Assembly: GCA_034440575.1 (NCBI GenBank)
Contig: JAOTOL010001084.1
Span: 89,501-153,500, forward strand
Source of the DNA: Imbricaverruca yamaguchii
Lineage: Eukaryota > Arthropoda > Thecostraca > Neoverrucidae
DNA: 64,000 nucleotides
Direction of reading: 5' to 3'
How positions within the stretch are numbered: position 1 is the stretch's first letter; every line of letters begins with the position of its first letter. Made by a program: the position numbers and the translations under genes. Under the pieces are notes generated by a model, which saw nothing but the letters and a program-made list of their open reading frames with translations, was not told where the DNA came from and did not search any database. Positions 9,817-21,950 of this stretch are shown piece by piece.

Positions 9817-10087
9817 TGTAGCGTCCTTGTCCTTTTCCGATACAGTCCACGTCAAGACGAAATATTATTGCTCTGATGCTATGTCCAAAACACCCACAGA
9901 CACCTCGCGGCACACAGCCACGGAAACACCCACAGACACCTCGCGGCACACAGCCACGCCCTCACTGGTCAAACATCTCAGCTCCACTGAGGCCCCTGGC
10001 CCCCGCCGGCCGGCTCGCCGCCGCCGCCGGCACGTGATACACAGACGGCTCCTGTTGCAAAGCTGCGAGGGGGTATTCTCCACTACA
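9817..10087 (-). repeat. 5' LTR of the retrotransposon
   Basis: Second copy of the 271-bp LTR, identical by eye to 5568-5838. In element orientation it is the 5' LTR and should carry the promoter. No convincing TATA box was identified. Confidence 0.93.
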
Positions 10088-10189
10088 GGTACATCACGGG
10101 AAATTAAATTTGGTATTTTAAAGTTATGTGGGTGTTTTTTTTGTGTGAGGATTAATAGTATGTTTTTATGTTTTTGTGAGGATAATAAG

Positions 10190-10254
<65 letters not shown>

Positions 10255-10347
10255 TATTTTTTTTTGTGGGGGGGGGGGGGGGGTTTTTTTGTTTGGGGGG
10301 GGGGGGGGGGGGGTGGAGGGGGGGTATTTTTTTTTTTTTTTTTAAAA

Positions 10348-10380
<33 letters not shown>

Positions 10381-10787
10381 CCCACCAAAAAAAAAAAAAA
10401 AAAAAAGTTTTACTTTGTTAAAAAAACCCCCCAAAAAAAAAACAAAAATATGAGGTTAGATGAGGAGGAGGAGAAAAAAAAAAAAAAAAAAAATAAAAAA
10501 AAAAAATAATAAATAATAAAAAATAAAAAAAAAAAAAAAAAACAAACAAACAAAAAATTAGTTGGTGGGGGGGAGGGAAAAGAAGAAAAAAAAAAAAAAA
10601 AAAAAATAAAAAAAAAAAAAAAATTTATTAAAAAAAAATAATGTAAAAAAAAAAATAAAAAAAAAAAAAAAAAAAAAATAATAAAAATAAATTTTTAGGT
10701 GGGGAAGAAAAAAAAGTAAAATTATTATTTTTGGTATGAAAAACAAAAAAAATTATTTTTTTTCCTCTTCTTATTTTTCTTCCTCTT

Positions 10788-10822
<35 letters not shown>

Positions 10823-11097
10823 TCTTAGGGGGGGGGGGTTTTTTTGTTTTTTTTTTTGTTTAAAAGTTTTATTGTAAGGTTTGGGGATGAAGGGGGAAGG
10901 GGGGAGGAGGTTAAAAAGAAGTAAAAAAAAATAAAAAAATAATTAATTTAAAAAAATTAATAAAATAAAAAAAAAAAAAAAAAAAAAAACAATTTTTTAA
11001 TTTTTATTCACCTAAAAAAAAACAAAAAAAAAAAAAACCAAAAAAAAAAAAAAGAAATAAAAAAAACAAAATAAATTATGGTTAATTTAAGGAAAGG

Positions 11098-11132
<35 letters not shown>

Positions 11133-11248
11133 GTTGGGGGGGTTTGGAGGGGGTCCAAGGGAAAAAAAAAATAAAAAAAAAAAAAAAAAAAAAACCGAGG
11201 GGGGGGGGGGGAGGGGAGGGGAAAAAAAAAAAAAAAAAAAAAAAAAAA
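10190..11248. other. A/G/T homopolymer block, probable assembly artefact
   Basis: Long A runs alternate with G runs (10267-10323) and T runs (10790-10825) for about 1 kb. The transition starts about 100 bases past the 5' LTR and ends abruptly at ordinary GC-rich DNA near 11250. It mirrors 5104-5567 on the other side of the retrotransposon. Confidence 0.65.
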
Positions 11249-12096
11249 TTAGAAGCGGCCGACGACGCAACAGTCGCCGAGCTCATGGTCCCGGCGGCCG
11301 TTCGGTCGGCGGCTGATGCTGGCCCAGGCACCTCGCCTGGACTCTTCCAAACGGCAACGGTCTGGAGTATATTGCCGCCAAGTCTGTCCTCTCGGACAGT
11401 CCCAGTGTGATTGGCTTTGCCGAGGTCCCGCAGCGTCATTACACACCATAGCCGTAAGCACTAAATAAAACATTAGCTATAAAATCTCCATAGTTGAATT
11501 GAGCCTTCATGTGATAATACGATAAATACACGTGTGGCGGCAGGTAGAGAGGAAACGGACTTCAATTCTACGGAAACGGAATTCTAGCTCGGACCTCTGT
11601 CATGGTGTGTACCTTCTTTGGATGGTTTGTGTGTGGTTATTGGATGCACCCAATGGAAAACGTTGATTTATTTGTGGCTTTCGATAGCTAGAACTCACGC
11701 AATACGCCGTCACTGGCTGGCGGACAGGGTGGCTCAAATCAGATCCATCCGAGCTGTTGAATCTCACAATATCATGCAACGATAGGAATCAGTGTACGGT
11801 TGCGTGCTCCGTGCACTCGGCGACTGCGACGCTGGCGCCCGCCTGGCCGGCGGGAATCGAGCCGGTGCGCCGCCACACAGAGGTCAGGTCAGGGGTGCGC
11901 CGTGCTGACCCCGGTCATGCCCGGCCGGCGTCGGGCGCCGTTGCACAAGCCGCCGGCGCCGTGAACAATATGGGTTGGCCGGGTGAGCCGGGGGGGTGGT
12001 CGGCGCGCCTCGCCCCAAGGCCAGCCGTGATGGCACGGTCACCCGGTCAGCGGGAGGTCAAGGCCGCCGCCGCCGGCCCGCCGCCGCCCCGGGGGC
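11249..12096. other. No gene seen; GC-rich from about 11780
   Basis: Unique-looking DNA that becomes GC- and CpG-rich toward the following repeat. No frame has recognisable protein character. Confidence 0.4.
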
Positions 12097-12715
12097 TTGT
12101 CACCACCGCCGCTCTGGTGGCTTGTCACCACCGCCGCTGCCGGCTCACCACCGCTTTTGTGACTTATCACCACCGCCACTGCCGGATCACCGTCGCAGTC
12201 GTGGTTTTCACCGTCGCGGTTGTGGTTTTCACCACCGCTGTGGTGGCTTCTCACCGTCGCTCTGGTGGTTTATCGCCACTGCTGTTGTGACTCCTCATCG
12301 CTGTTATTGTGGCTTCTCACTGCCACCGTGATTTTGTTTTCTCGGTGCTGCTCTGGTGTTTTCTCACCGCCGCTGTGATGCCTTTTCACCTCTGGCGTGG
12401 TGGTTTCTCGCCGATGTTATGGTGGCTTCTCATCGTTGCCGCGTTGGTTTCTCACCATCGTTCTCGTAGGTTGCCACCACTGTTTTAGTCATTTATCATG
12501 ACCGTAGTGGTGTTTTTTTTTTCACCGCTGCTATTGTTAGTGCCTTCTCATTGCCGTTGTAGTGGTTTCTCACCAGTACTGTAGTGGCTTCTCACTGCTA
12601 CCGTGGTGACTTCTTATCGGCGCTCTAATGGTTTATCGCAACTGTTGTGGTGCCTTATCATACTGTTATGGTTGCTTTTCATCGCGTGGCTATTTTTCTC
12701 ACCGCGACTCCGGTG
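12097..12715. repeat. Diverged minisatellite (about 25 bp)
   Basis: Many imperfect units of the type ttctcaccgccgctgtggtgg, spaced about 24-27 bases apart and strongly diverged. It appears to be the older flank of the 65-bp array that follows. Confidence 0.75.
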
Positions 12716-12910
12716 TCTTCTCACCTCTGCTGTGGCAGTTTCTCACCACCATCGTAGTGGCGGGCACGATCGCTCTGGTGCCTTCTCACCTCTGCTGTGG
12801 CGGCTTCTGACCACCATCGTAGTGGCGGGCACGATCGCTCTGGTGCCTTCTCACCTCTGCTGTGGCGGCTTCTGACCACCATCGTAGTGGCGGGCACGAT
12901 CGCTCTGGTG
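12716..12910. repeat. 65-bp higher-order repeat, three copies
   Basis: Exactly three 65-bp units starting t/ccttctcacctctgctgtgg. Units 2 and 3 are identical and unit 1 has a few changes. Each unit consists of two or three of the short diverged units upstream, so it is a recent amplification from the older array. Confidence 0.88.
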
Positions 12911-12927
12911 CCTTCTCACCGCAGCTG

Positions 12928-13020
12928 TGATGACCCATTGCCGCTGTCCGCCGGAGACGACTGCAGCTGATCAGAGTGATGACCCATTGCCGCTGTCCGC
13001 CGCAGACGACTGCAGAGAGG
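12928..13020. repeat. 49-bp direct duplication
   Basis: Two 49-bp copies beginning tgatgacccattgccgctgt, differing by one or two bases. They are followed by a short gaggtactga-type repeat to about 13075. Confidence 0.8.
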
Positions 13021-13261
13021 TACTGAGAGGTACTGTCAGAGGTACTGAGGTACTGAGATCAGAGAGGTACTGTCGGCCGAGGGTGCACAGAGGGGGATTA
13101 CATGAAGCTTCAGCAAAATGAAGCAATCAAGAGCGCTCGTGTATAGCGGCAAAAATGCATGGCACTTGATGTTCGTAATGATTCCTGCCAGATCCACTGA
13201 CGCATAAACGTTAACAGCGCGCTGGAGTGGGGGGGGGGGGGGAACCCGCCCACCCCTCCAG

Positions 13262-13580
13262 TTTTCCGTAGATAATTCCAGATTTTACCGGCCGATATAC
13301 GCCATTGTTTGTGTACCTGCCAATAAATGACCGGCGCGTTGTTTGAAGTAAAAAAGAAGAAAATCGACCGCTAATTTCTCGAGTTAGGGGTCGCTAAAGT
13401 CAAAACAATTATCAGCGCCATATCACAAATATCGGCGCTGATGCGCTTCCCGTATATTAGCAAAAAGGAAGTGTTCATGGCAAAACTAGCGACTTGTTTG
13501 AAGTACATTGTCATGCTACATTGTTCCAGAGTCATGTCAAGTCACCGAGGTCAAGTCAGGTCAAGTTCATAACAGGTTAA
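13262..13580. repeat. About 320-bp tandem repeat, copy A
   Basis: Aligns end to end with 13626-13944 at roughly 80 percent identity; shared blocks include ctgatgcgcttcccgtatat and ggtcaagtcaggtcaagttc. Both copies end in a cluster of AGGTCA-type half-sites. The origin of the unit is unknown. Confidence 0.85.
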
Positions 13581-13625
13581 CATACGCCCCAGAGAGGGTA
13601 TGACGAAATCCGCCAATTCTTCCGA

Positions 13626-13944
13626 TTTTTCGTACATAACTCCATATTGTACCGGCCCATATAAACCAGATTTTTCGCGTACCTGCTTCAAAATGACCGG
13701 CGCATTGTTTAAAGTAAGAAAAATGAAAATCGGCCGAGAAGTTTTCAGTTAGGGCGTTAAAGTAAAAACAATTCGCAGCGCCAGATCACAAAAATCGGTG
13801 CTGATGCGCTTCCCGTATATTGGCAATAGGGAAGTGTTCTTGACAACACTAGCGACTTGTTTGATGCACATTGTTATGCTATATAATTTAAAAAGTCATG
13901 CTAGGTCGCCGAGGTCAAGTCAGGTCAAGTTCATAATAGGCTAA
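13626..13944. repeat. About 320-bp tandem repeat, copy B
   Basis: Second copy, 364 bases downstream of copy A and in the same orientation. No open frame is shared between the copies, so this is a noncoding repeat. Confidence 0.85.
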
Positions 13945-15421
13945 TGGAACCAAACTTGGTCAACTGGAATGTGTCATAAATGCAAATGACTGTCATGCGA
14001 TTGATGTCACTTTACATGCTACTCCCTATACGTCCCGAAATCTACTGTTTGTCATTGTGTTCCTAAGCGTTTCCATACTTTATTCCTGTATTTCACTCCT
14101 TTCTTTGCGAAGCCGATTGTGCCGAGCCGCCCAACGGAGTAGTCGGGATGGGAGCCCGGTTCCGGTAACTTGAGCAGGTAGTGACCTAATAAAGTGCTCC
14201 TATATAGGTGACCTGAGGTCAAATGGCGGATCTGACATCTGTATTGCATCATTACTAATATCCAAAACATCATTAATGCCAATTTTGGAGCATTTAAACA
14301 CAACCACAGCGATCCATAACAATGACAAGCCAAGCCACGCAAAACCAGAAAAGTTGGCTATTTTGACCTCATTTGACCTTGAAGATGTTGACCTAAGGTC
14401 ATGAATTTGCGCACAATAGAGGTCACTACCGTGCCCATCCACCCTGTAAATTTTGTTGTTCTAGCTTTCATAGGAGCTGAGATCTTAGGGGCGCGGAATT
14501 CGCCCCTCCAGTGCGGGTTATTTTCAGAGGCCCTTCAGGGCGCGTGTTAATGCATGAACCTTGCCCCAATAACGTACTCTTAGTTTCCACAATGGTTAAA
14601 TTTCAAGGTAGAAGCTGAAGATGGATTTCATTAAAATACGCGTAGCGCTCTAGCGGCAATCGTTCCCCAAAATGTCATGCGATAATATTCCCGCTGCAGG
14701 GCTGGGCTTATTTGAACGCAACTCCCCTAAATATTGGCGACCCTGAAGGAATCATTGCAGACACCAAATGTCATGTGCCGCTATATCGGCTCGTTTTTGA
14801 CGGCTTCACATTTTCAAAGGTCTCATTATTCTCCGTATGTCATCGGAACACCCGGCCTGTGTCCTTTCTTCGTCGCGACCACAGTCTGTGGGTTCTCACC
14901 AGCGTCTCCCGGCTGTGGATCTCCACAAGAATCCGCAGCCTGTTCTTTCCCACCGCGCACCGTACACAGGCTGTTCGTTCTCAGCGCCGTCTGAGCGGGC
15001 ATTCTCCTCAGCGGCGGCGGCGGCGGCGGCGGCGCGCCGCGTCTCACGGCCCAGGGGGCCGGCCGCCCTGGGAGAGTGACGCGCGCGGCCCGACGGCGTG
15101 ACAGCGTGACACGTGACCCTGGCTGAGAGGCGTGACGCTGCGGGCCGCCAGAGGGCGCGTCACGCCGCCGCCTGTTGTCGCTGCCGGCGCGTGCCGCGGT
15201 GGCCTCCCGGGCCGACATTCGCGACATAGGAGCGGGCCGACCTCGGATGGCCCGTCGATTGTTTTCTCGTCACTTCCTTCCGTGTGGTGTCCCGAAATTG
15301 CCGCTCTGACCACCGGCAACGAATTTGAAGTTCAATGTGAAGATCTGAATAGGGGAAAGGGTGCTGCTTTACAGGTCAGACCGTGAGATTGTTTTTTTTT
15401 CAGTAAAGTTTCACATAGCCA
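13945..15421. other. No gene seen; AGGTCA-rich, then a GC-rich island
   Basis: 14200-14460 contains gtgacctgaggtcaaatgg and other TGACCT/AGGTCA half-sites, like the composite repeat at 40.6 kb. 14990-15240 is a GC- and CpG-rich island with a (CGG)n run near 15012-15036. No start codon or splice arrangement links it to a gene. Confidence 0.4.
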
Positions 15422-15600
15422 CCCCGGTAGCTCAGTTGGTTAGAGCGCTGCCCTGCACTGGTCTCCCCTGTCCTGACAACACAGGGTTCGAGTCGCTTCG
15501 CGCTCGCATTTAGCCCCCAGCCGGGAGTGTCGGTTGGCAGCTGGCCCGATAAGGCAGGAGACGAGCTACCCGGCGGCCGTGTCGGTGCATTGACGGCACG
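15422..15600 (+). mobile_element. tRNA-like SINE head
   Basis: A textbook A box (tagctcagttggttagagcg, 15428-15447) and a B box (gggttcgagtc, 15484-15494) lie 36 bases apart. The would-be acceptor strand ccccggt has no complementary partner and the T stem does not pair well, so a functional tRNA is unlikely. The sequence is best read as the 5' end of a tRNA-derived retroposon with an unassigned body; the right boundary is a guess. Confidence 0.5.
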
Positions 15601-17183
<1,583 letters not shown>

Positions 17184-17607
17184 AGGAGGGAGGAACGGTG
17201 GTGGGGTGGTGCGGCGGCGGAACCATGGTTTCCCCCAAAACTATTGTGCTTTAAAAACATGTGGTTTATTTGCAATTTATGTTCTACTCACAAGCATACT
17301 TTTCAGAAGATATTGGCCTAAAATTACCATTGTTCTCGTACTGTTCCAAACTGTGGATGCTTTTTTCATTAGGCAACACTATTGGTTCGATCCAAGAATT
17401 CACCGCTCCCCAAGACCATTCGTTATCACTTGCCGCAAGATAGTGGGTCGGATCATTTCTACTCGTGTAGAAATGATCACTACCAAAACTCAATTCGTGC
17501 TTGTGAGTTGTGTCCGGCCACTCCCCACCTGTACCTCTGAGAATCATCAGCGGCGTCGTCCATGCCGAGAGTCCGAGCCACGTGTGTGGGCGTCACGGCC
17601 GTACACC
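17184..17607. other. No gene seen
   Basis: Includes a short inverted repeat around 17435-17490 (agtgggtcggatcatttcta against tagaaatgatcac). No coding frame supported. Confidence 0.4.
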
Positions 17608-18551
17608 ATGAGGCGTCTCACCCTCTGCCACTCCGGACCGACATGTGACGTCTCACCCTCTGACACTCCGGACCGACATGTGGCGTCTCACCCTCTGACA
17701 CTCCGGACCGACATGAGGCGTCTCACCCTCTGCCACTCCGGACCGACATGTGACGTCTCACCCTCTGCCACTCCGGACCGACATGAGGCGTCTCACCCTC
17801 TGCCACTCCGGACCGACATGTGGCGTCTCACCCTCTGTCACTGCGGACCGACATGTGGCGTCTCACCCTCTGCCACTCCGGACCGACATGAGGCGTCTCA
17901 CCCTCTGTCACTCCGGACCGACATGTGGTGTCTCACCCTCTGCCACTCCGGACCGACATGAGGCGTCTCACCCTCTGCCACTCCGGACCGACATGAGGCG
18001 TCTCACCCTCTGACACTCCGGACCGACATGAGGCGTCTCACCCTCTGACACTCCGGACCGACATGAGGCGTCTCACCCTCTGACACTCCGGACCGACATG
18101 AGGCGTCTCACCCTCTGCCACTCCGGACCGACATGAGGCGTCTCACCCTCTGTCACTCCGGACCGACATGTGGCGTCTCACCCTCTGTCACTCCGGACCG
18201 ACATGAGGCGTCTCACCCTCTGCCACCCCAGACCGACATGTGGCGTCTCACCCTCTGCCACTCCGGACCGACATGAGGCGTCTCACCCTCTGCCACCGCA
18301 GACCGACATGAGGCGTCTCACCCTCCGCCACTGTGGACCGACACGTGGCGTCTCACCCTCCGCCACCGCAGACCGACATGAGGCGTCTCACCCTCCGCCA
18401 CTGGGGACCGACACGTGGCGTCTCACCCTCCGCCACCGCAGACCGACACGTGGCGTCTCACCCTCCGCCACTGGGGACCGACATGAGGCGTCTCACCCTC
18501 TGCCACTGCGGACCGACATGTGGCGTCTCACCCTCCGCCACTGGGGACCGA
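17608..18551. repeat. 35-bp minisatellite, about 27 copies
   Basis: Head-to-tail 35-bp units (core ggcgtctcaccctctgccac then tccggaccgacatga). The variation is concentrated at a few sites: atga/atgtg, tgcc/tgtc/tgac, and tccg/gcag/tggg toward the right end. A 35-bp unit without stops makes all three plus frames appear open. Confidence 0.95.
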
Positions 18552-18873
18552 CTGGACTTGGCTGGTGCCCACTCAGAGAAGCCAACACCGCACCGTGGAA
18601 ACTCAGAGACCCCCCAGTAATTGCCGTCTGGATATCTTGATAACGAGACCAAGCCGTGTAAAGCCGCTTAGGATGTTTGTACTTGACAGAGCCCGATGCA
18701 GCTTGGCGATAGTATTCACTCTTATTCACGGGTGGCGCTCTGTGGCTCTGTGGCTCTGGGGCTCTGTCCTTGGTTGGGTGGGGCGAGGTGGATGGGGATG
18801 AGGGATCAGTGTTTGCATTGGCTACGAAACCGTCCAGCATGCTGAACAAATCTATATCCCCAATGTCACTCAT
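18552..18873 (-). CDS. Possible N-terminal coding fragment, unrecognised
   Basis: On the minus strand an ATG at 18873 with a good context (aacATGa) opens about 107 codons before the frame runs into the 35-bp array. The reading starts MSDIGDIDLFSMLDGFV, then a Ser/Pro-rich stretch, then a basic aromatic segment (KRLYTAWSRYQDIQTA). Composition is protein-like and could be the start of a transposon Gag-like or other ORF truncated by the minisatellite. No homologous family is recognised and there is no downstream half. A chance frame cannot be excluded. Confidence 0.25.
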
Positions 18874-19486
18874 GTTAAATGCAGGAATCAAGGAGAGGGG
18901 AATCAAACTATAGGGGTCGAGGACAATGATACACCTGGAAATTCATGAAAATGCCGCGCTGGTCTTGTGTCCTATTTTTGTCACACGGAGAGCGCCCAAA
19001 TGCTTAGACTTGCTGAAGGGAAAATCAAGCTCTGTTGAATGATAATATCTACGTCATGCGAGTTCAAAAGAGTGGTTGAAAAGGAGGCTTTGCTTTCTTA
19101 CGAAGTCGACATGCCCTACTCATTAATGCGTGTTATAGCGCTTCGTTCTTCTGAAATGAAAGCCAAGTGTTGCGTTGGCACAAAATGATGTCCCAGTCGG
19201 TATCGAATGGGTCTTACAGTCACAGAAAATGCAATCCAATTTCACCCAAACTCGGACTCTACATTACGCGTACACACACGTTCGTATTGGCCAATGCTAA
19301 GTGCCACCTGAGATGCAAAGTGCGCTGGGAACTGAACCAAGCACCCCGAGCTCGTGGTATATTTGATTATAGTCGGCACCGCTGTACACGATGGCGTGCC
19401 GGCGGTGGACAGCGGGGCAGCCAATTACAGCTGCCACCGCGCTTCTGTGGCCTGTAGCGCGTGTCACGAATCGTGAAGTGCCTCAG
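18874..19486. other. No gene seen
   Basis: Unique-looking DNA between two arrays; no supported feature. Confidence 0.4.
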
Positions 19487-19996
19487 CCGGACACCCGGCA
19501 GCGGGTGGCTGGTCGTGACCTGGGCCGGACACCCGCTGCCGGGTGGCGGGTGGTGACCTCGGTCGGATACCCGGCAGCGGGTGGCGGGTGGTGACCTGGG
19601 CCGGACACCCGCTCCCGGGTGGCGTGTCGTGACCTCGGCCGGACGCCCGGCAGCGGGTGGCGGGTGGTGACCCCGGCCGGATACCCGGCAGCGGGTGGCG
19701 GGTCGTGACCTGGGCCGGACACCCGCTGCCGGGTGGCGTGTCGTGACCTGGGCCGGACACCCGCTGCCGGGTGGCGGGTCGTGACCTGGGCCGGACGCCC
19801 GGCAGCGGGTGGCGGGTCGTGACCTCGGCCGGACGCCCGGCAGCGGGTGGCGGGTGGTGACCTCGGCCGGATACCCGGCAGCGGGTGGCGGGTCGTGACC
19901 TGGGCCGGACGCCCGGCAGCGGGTGGCGGGTCGTGACCTCGGCCGGACGCCCGGCAGCGGGTGGCGGGTGGTGACCTCGGCCGGATACCCGGCAGC
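19487..19996. repeat. 38-bp GC-rich minisatellite, about 13 copies
   Basis: Units of 38 bp containing cccggcagcgggtggcgggt and gtgacctsggccgga. Variation is at ggcagc/gctgcc, which inverts a short core and lets neighbouring units pair. Very high CpG. Confidence 0.93.
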
Positions 19997-20270
19997 GTCG
20001 GCCAGGCCACGGCCGGCGAGCCGACACTTTTTGCGCGCATAGTCGAGCACACATGGATGAGCGCGGTGTGTGCGGAGAAAGTGCAGCACCGGGCGGCCGG
20101 TGTCGGGAGTGACGGCCCGCAGCGGTGCCCCCGCGGCCGCGCCACATCGGTGGCGGCGTGTCGCGCAACACTGGCCCGCCGGGCGGTGGTGCACGGCGGC
20201 GGCGGCGATCCCGGCCCGCCGTGCCGGCTGTGGCGGCAGCGCTGCAGAACAGACCCGACACCACAGCCCG
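19997..20270. other. GC-rich spacer
   Basis: Strongly GC- and CpG-rich DNA between two arrays; long frames on both strands reflect composition only. Confidence 0.4.
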
Positions 20271-20696
20271 CACAGCACAGCTGGACGGAGGGATCATCCG
20301 CACAGTACAGCTGGACGGAGGGATCATCCGCACAGCACAGCTGGACGGAGGGATTATCCGCGGTGTTTTGTTAAACAAACCCGACACACCTCACACCCCG
20401 CACAGCACAGCTGGACGGAGGGATTATCCGCGGTGTTTTGTTAAACAAACCCGACACACCTCACACCCCGCACAGCACAGCTGGACGGAGGGATTATCCG
20501 CTGTGTTTTGTTAAACAAACCCGATTATCCGCGGTGTTTTGTTAAACAATCCCGACACACCTCACACCCCGCACAGCACAACTGGGCGGCACGGACGGAT
20601 TACGCACTGTGTTTTGTTAAACAAACCCGACACCACACCCCACACAACACAGCTGGACAGCACGGACGGATTATCCACCGTGTTTTGTTAAAGAAG
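20271..20696. repeat. 70-bp repeat with 30-bp sub-unit
   Basis: Starts with two 30-bp units (cacagcacagctggacggag...), then 70-bp units made of that segment plus ggtgttttgttaaacaaacc and a cacacctcacaccccg linker. The last units are partial or diverged. The segment gtttgttnaacaaac is nearly self-complementary. Confidence 0.9.
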
Positions 20697-21095
20697 TAAG
20701 TGGTGCAGCATGCTTCATGACTGTAAGTTACATTGCGGTCATTTGACATACATATTTAATGAGATTTTACTACTTTCCTAAGCTTCTTGCGACACTCAAC
20801 TTTAGTGAATGGCGCTCTATACAGGGAGACATTTAATACCTATACCGCGTACATAAGTATGATATTCTATTTCATATATTTGTAGTAGATTATATCAACG
20901 GGATTTCTCGAGCAGTACCTATATGAATTGCTATGAAGAACGTATGGTATGCACCCTATTCATTGATACCACTTGACACTATATATTTTATGCACGCAAA
21001 TACTTCTAGAGAACGTCTAAGGTAAGTGTTAGCAACAGCAACTTGAGATAATACACACCACCATACAGAAAACCCGTGATGAAATGTCGAAAGTC
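20697..21095. other. No gene seen
   Basis: AT-rich unique DNA between arrays. Confidence 0.4.
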
Positions 21096-21386
21096 AAGAG
21101 AGGCTGCTATGCTCGCAGTACAGGTTCAGAGAGGCTGCTACACCCGCAATACAGGTCCAGAGACGCTGCTACACCCGCAATACAGGTCCAGAGACGCTGC
21201 TACACCCGCAATACAGGTCCAGAGAGGCTGCTACACCCGCAGTACAGGTCCAGAGAGGCTGCTACATCCGCAATACAGGTCCAGAGAGGCTGCTACACCC
21301 GTAATACAGGTCCAGAGACGCTGCTACACCCGCAGTACAGGTTCAGGGACGCTGCTACACCCGCAGTACTTGTCCAGAGAGGCTGT
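21096..21386. repeat. 31-bp minisatellite, about 9 copies
   Basis: Units of 31 bp of the form gtccagagaggctgctacac plus ccgcaatacag, with a/c and a/g variants, ending at the ATGC tract. Confidence 0.92.
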
Positions 21387-21501
21387 ACATGTATGCATGT
21401 ATGCATGTATGTGTGCATGCATGCATGTATGTGTGTATGCATGCATGTATGTATGCATGTGTGCATGCATGCACGCATGCATGTATGTATGTATGTGTGC
21501 A
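21387..21501. repeat. ATGC/ATGT tetranucleotide tract
   Basis: Alternating atgc and atgt tetranucleotides with gtgt interruptions, directly following the 31-bp array. Confidence 0.9.
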
Positions 21502-21553
21502 GGTTGGTTATTTGAGTTTTTGGGCGCATCGACCAGGTGTGGTCATTTAGCGT
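21502..21553. mobile_element. Conserved SINE tail fragment
   Basis: ggttggttatttgagttttt followed by gggcgcatcgacc and gtcatttagcg. The same tail motif ends the SINE at 1528 (minus) and recurs at 62680-62726 (minus), with weaker matches at about 34285 and 54224. This copy has lost its tRNA head, or the head was replaced by the ATGC tract. Confidence 0.6.
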
Positions 21554-21950
21554 CATGTATGTTTGTACGCATGTATGCATGTATGCAAGGCAACGGCGAT
21601 TTGCTGGTGTCATGCGGCTGCAGTTACCAGCATATGCTAAAATATCAGGTACTTTATTTGTGGTCTCCGCTTGATAACCCCTTGACCCTAACCTGCTGTC
21701 CTATTCTGGCTGGCTTTTGTTGAACTTTCGCTAACGTGCACGTACTCCGGATCGCTCTTCGGTATACAGTAAGCGTAGGGAAAGCCACAAGCAGCACAGT
21801 GAATGCACTACATGATCACAGCTAAAGCCACAATCGACCTTTCTAGAGCGTTCGGCAATCATAAGATCACTGATCCTCGATTGACACATTTTACGGCTGT
21901 CTTTTCACGCACGAACAGGCGCGGCTTTCGTTGCCCGTTCCAGCGGCGAG
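21554..21950. other. No gene seen
   Basis: Unique-looking DNA between the SINE tail and the 63-bp array. Confidence 0.4.

Larger units (their letters stand above)
5568..10087 (-). mobile_element. Complete Ty3/gypsy-like LTR retrotransposon
   Basis: A 4520-bp element on the minus strand. It has two 271-bp LTRs that appear identical base for base, each beginning TGTAGTGG and ending GCTACA in element orientation, a polypurine tract before the 3' LTR, and gag and pol open throughout. The domain order protease, reverse transcriptase, RNase H, integrase fits Ty3/gypsy (BEL/Pao shares this order, but the RT motifs here look gypsy-like); the exact clade is not assigned. There is no env-like third frame. 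Identical LTRs and intact frames imply a recent insertion. No 4-6 bp target duplication can be read, because both flanks run within about 100 bases into homopolymer sequence of doubtful quality. The leader between the 5' LTR and gag is only 15 bases. Confidence 0.93.

Noticed and set aside
5568..10087. An endogenous retrovirus with env
   Set aside because: The space between the pol stop and the 3' LTR is under 15 bases, so there is no room for an env gene; the element is a retrotransposon.
15422..15500. Functional tRNA gene
   Set aside because: Excellent A and B boxes, but the acceptor and T stems do not pair; better read as a SINE head.
17608..18551. CRISPR-like array of 28-38-bp direct repeats (also considered for the other arrays)
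   Set aside because: Units abut without unique spacers, there are no cas genes, and the DNA is eukaryotic.
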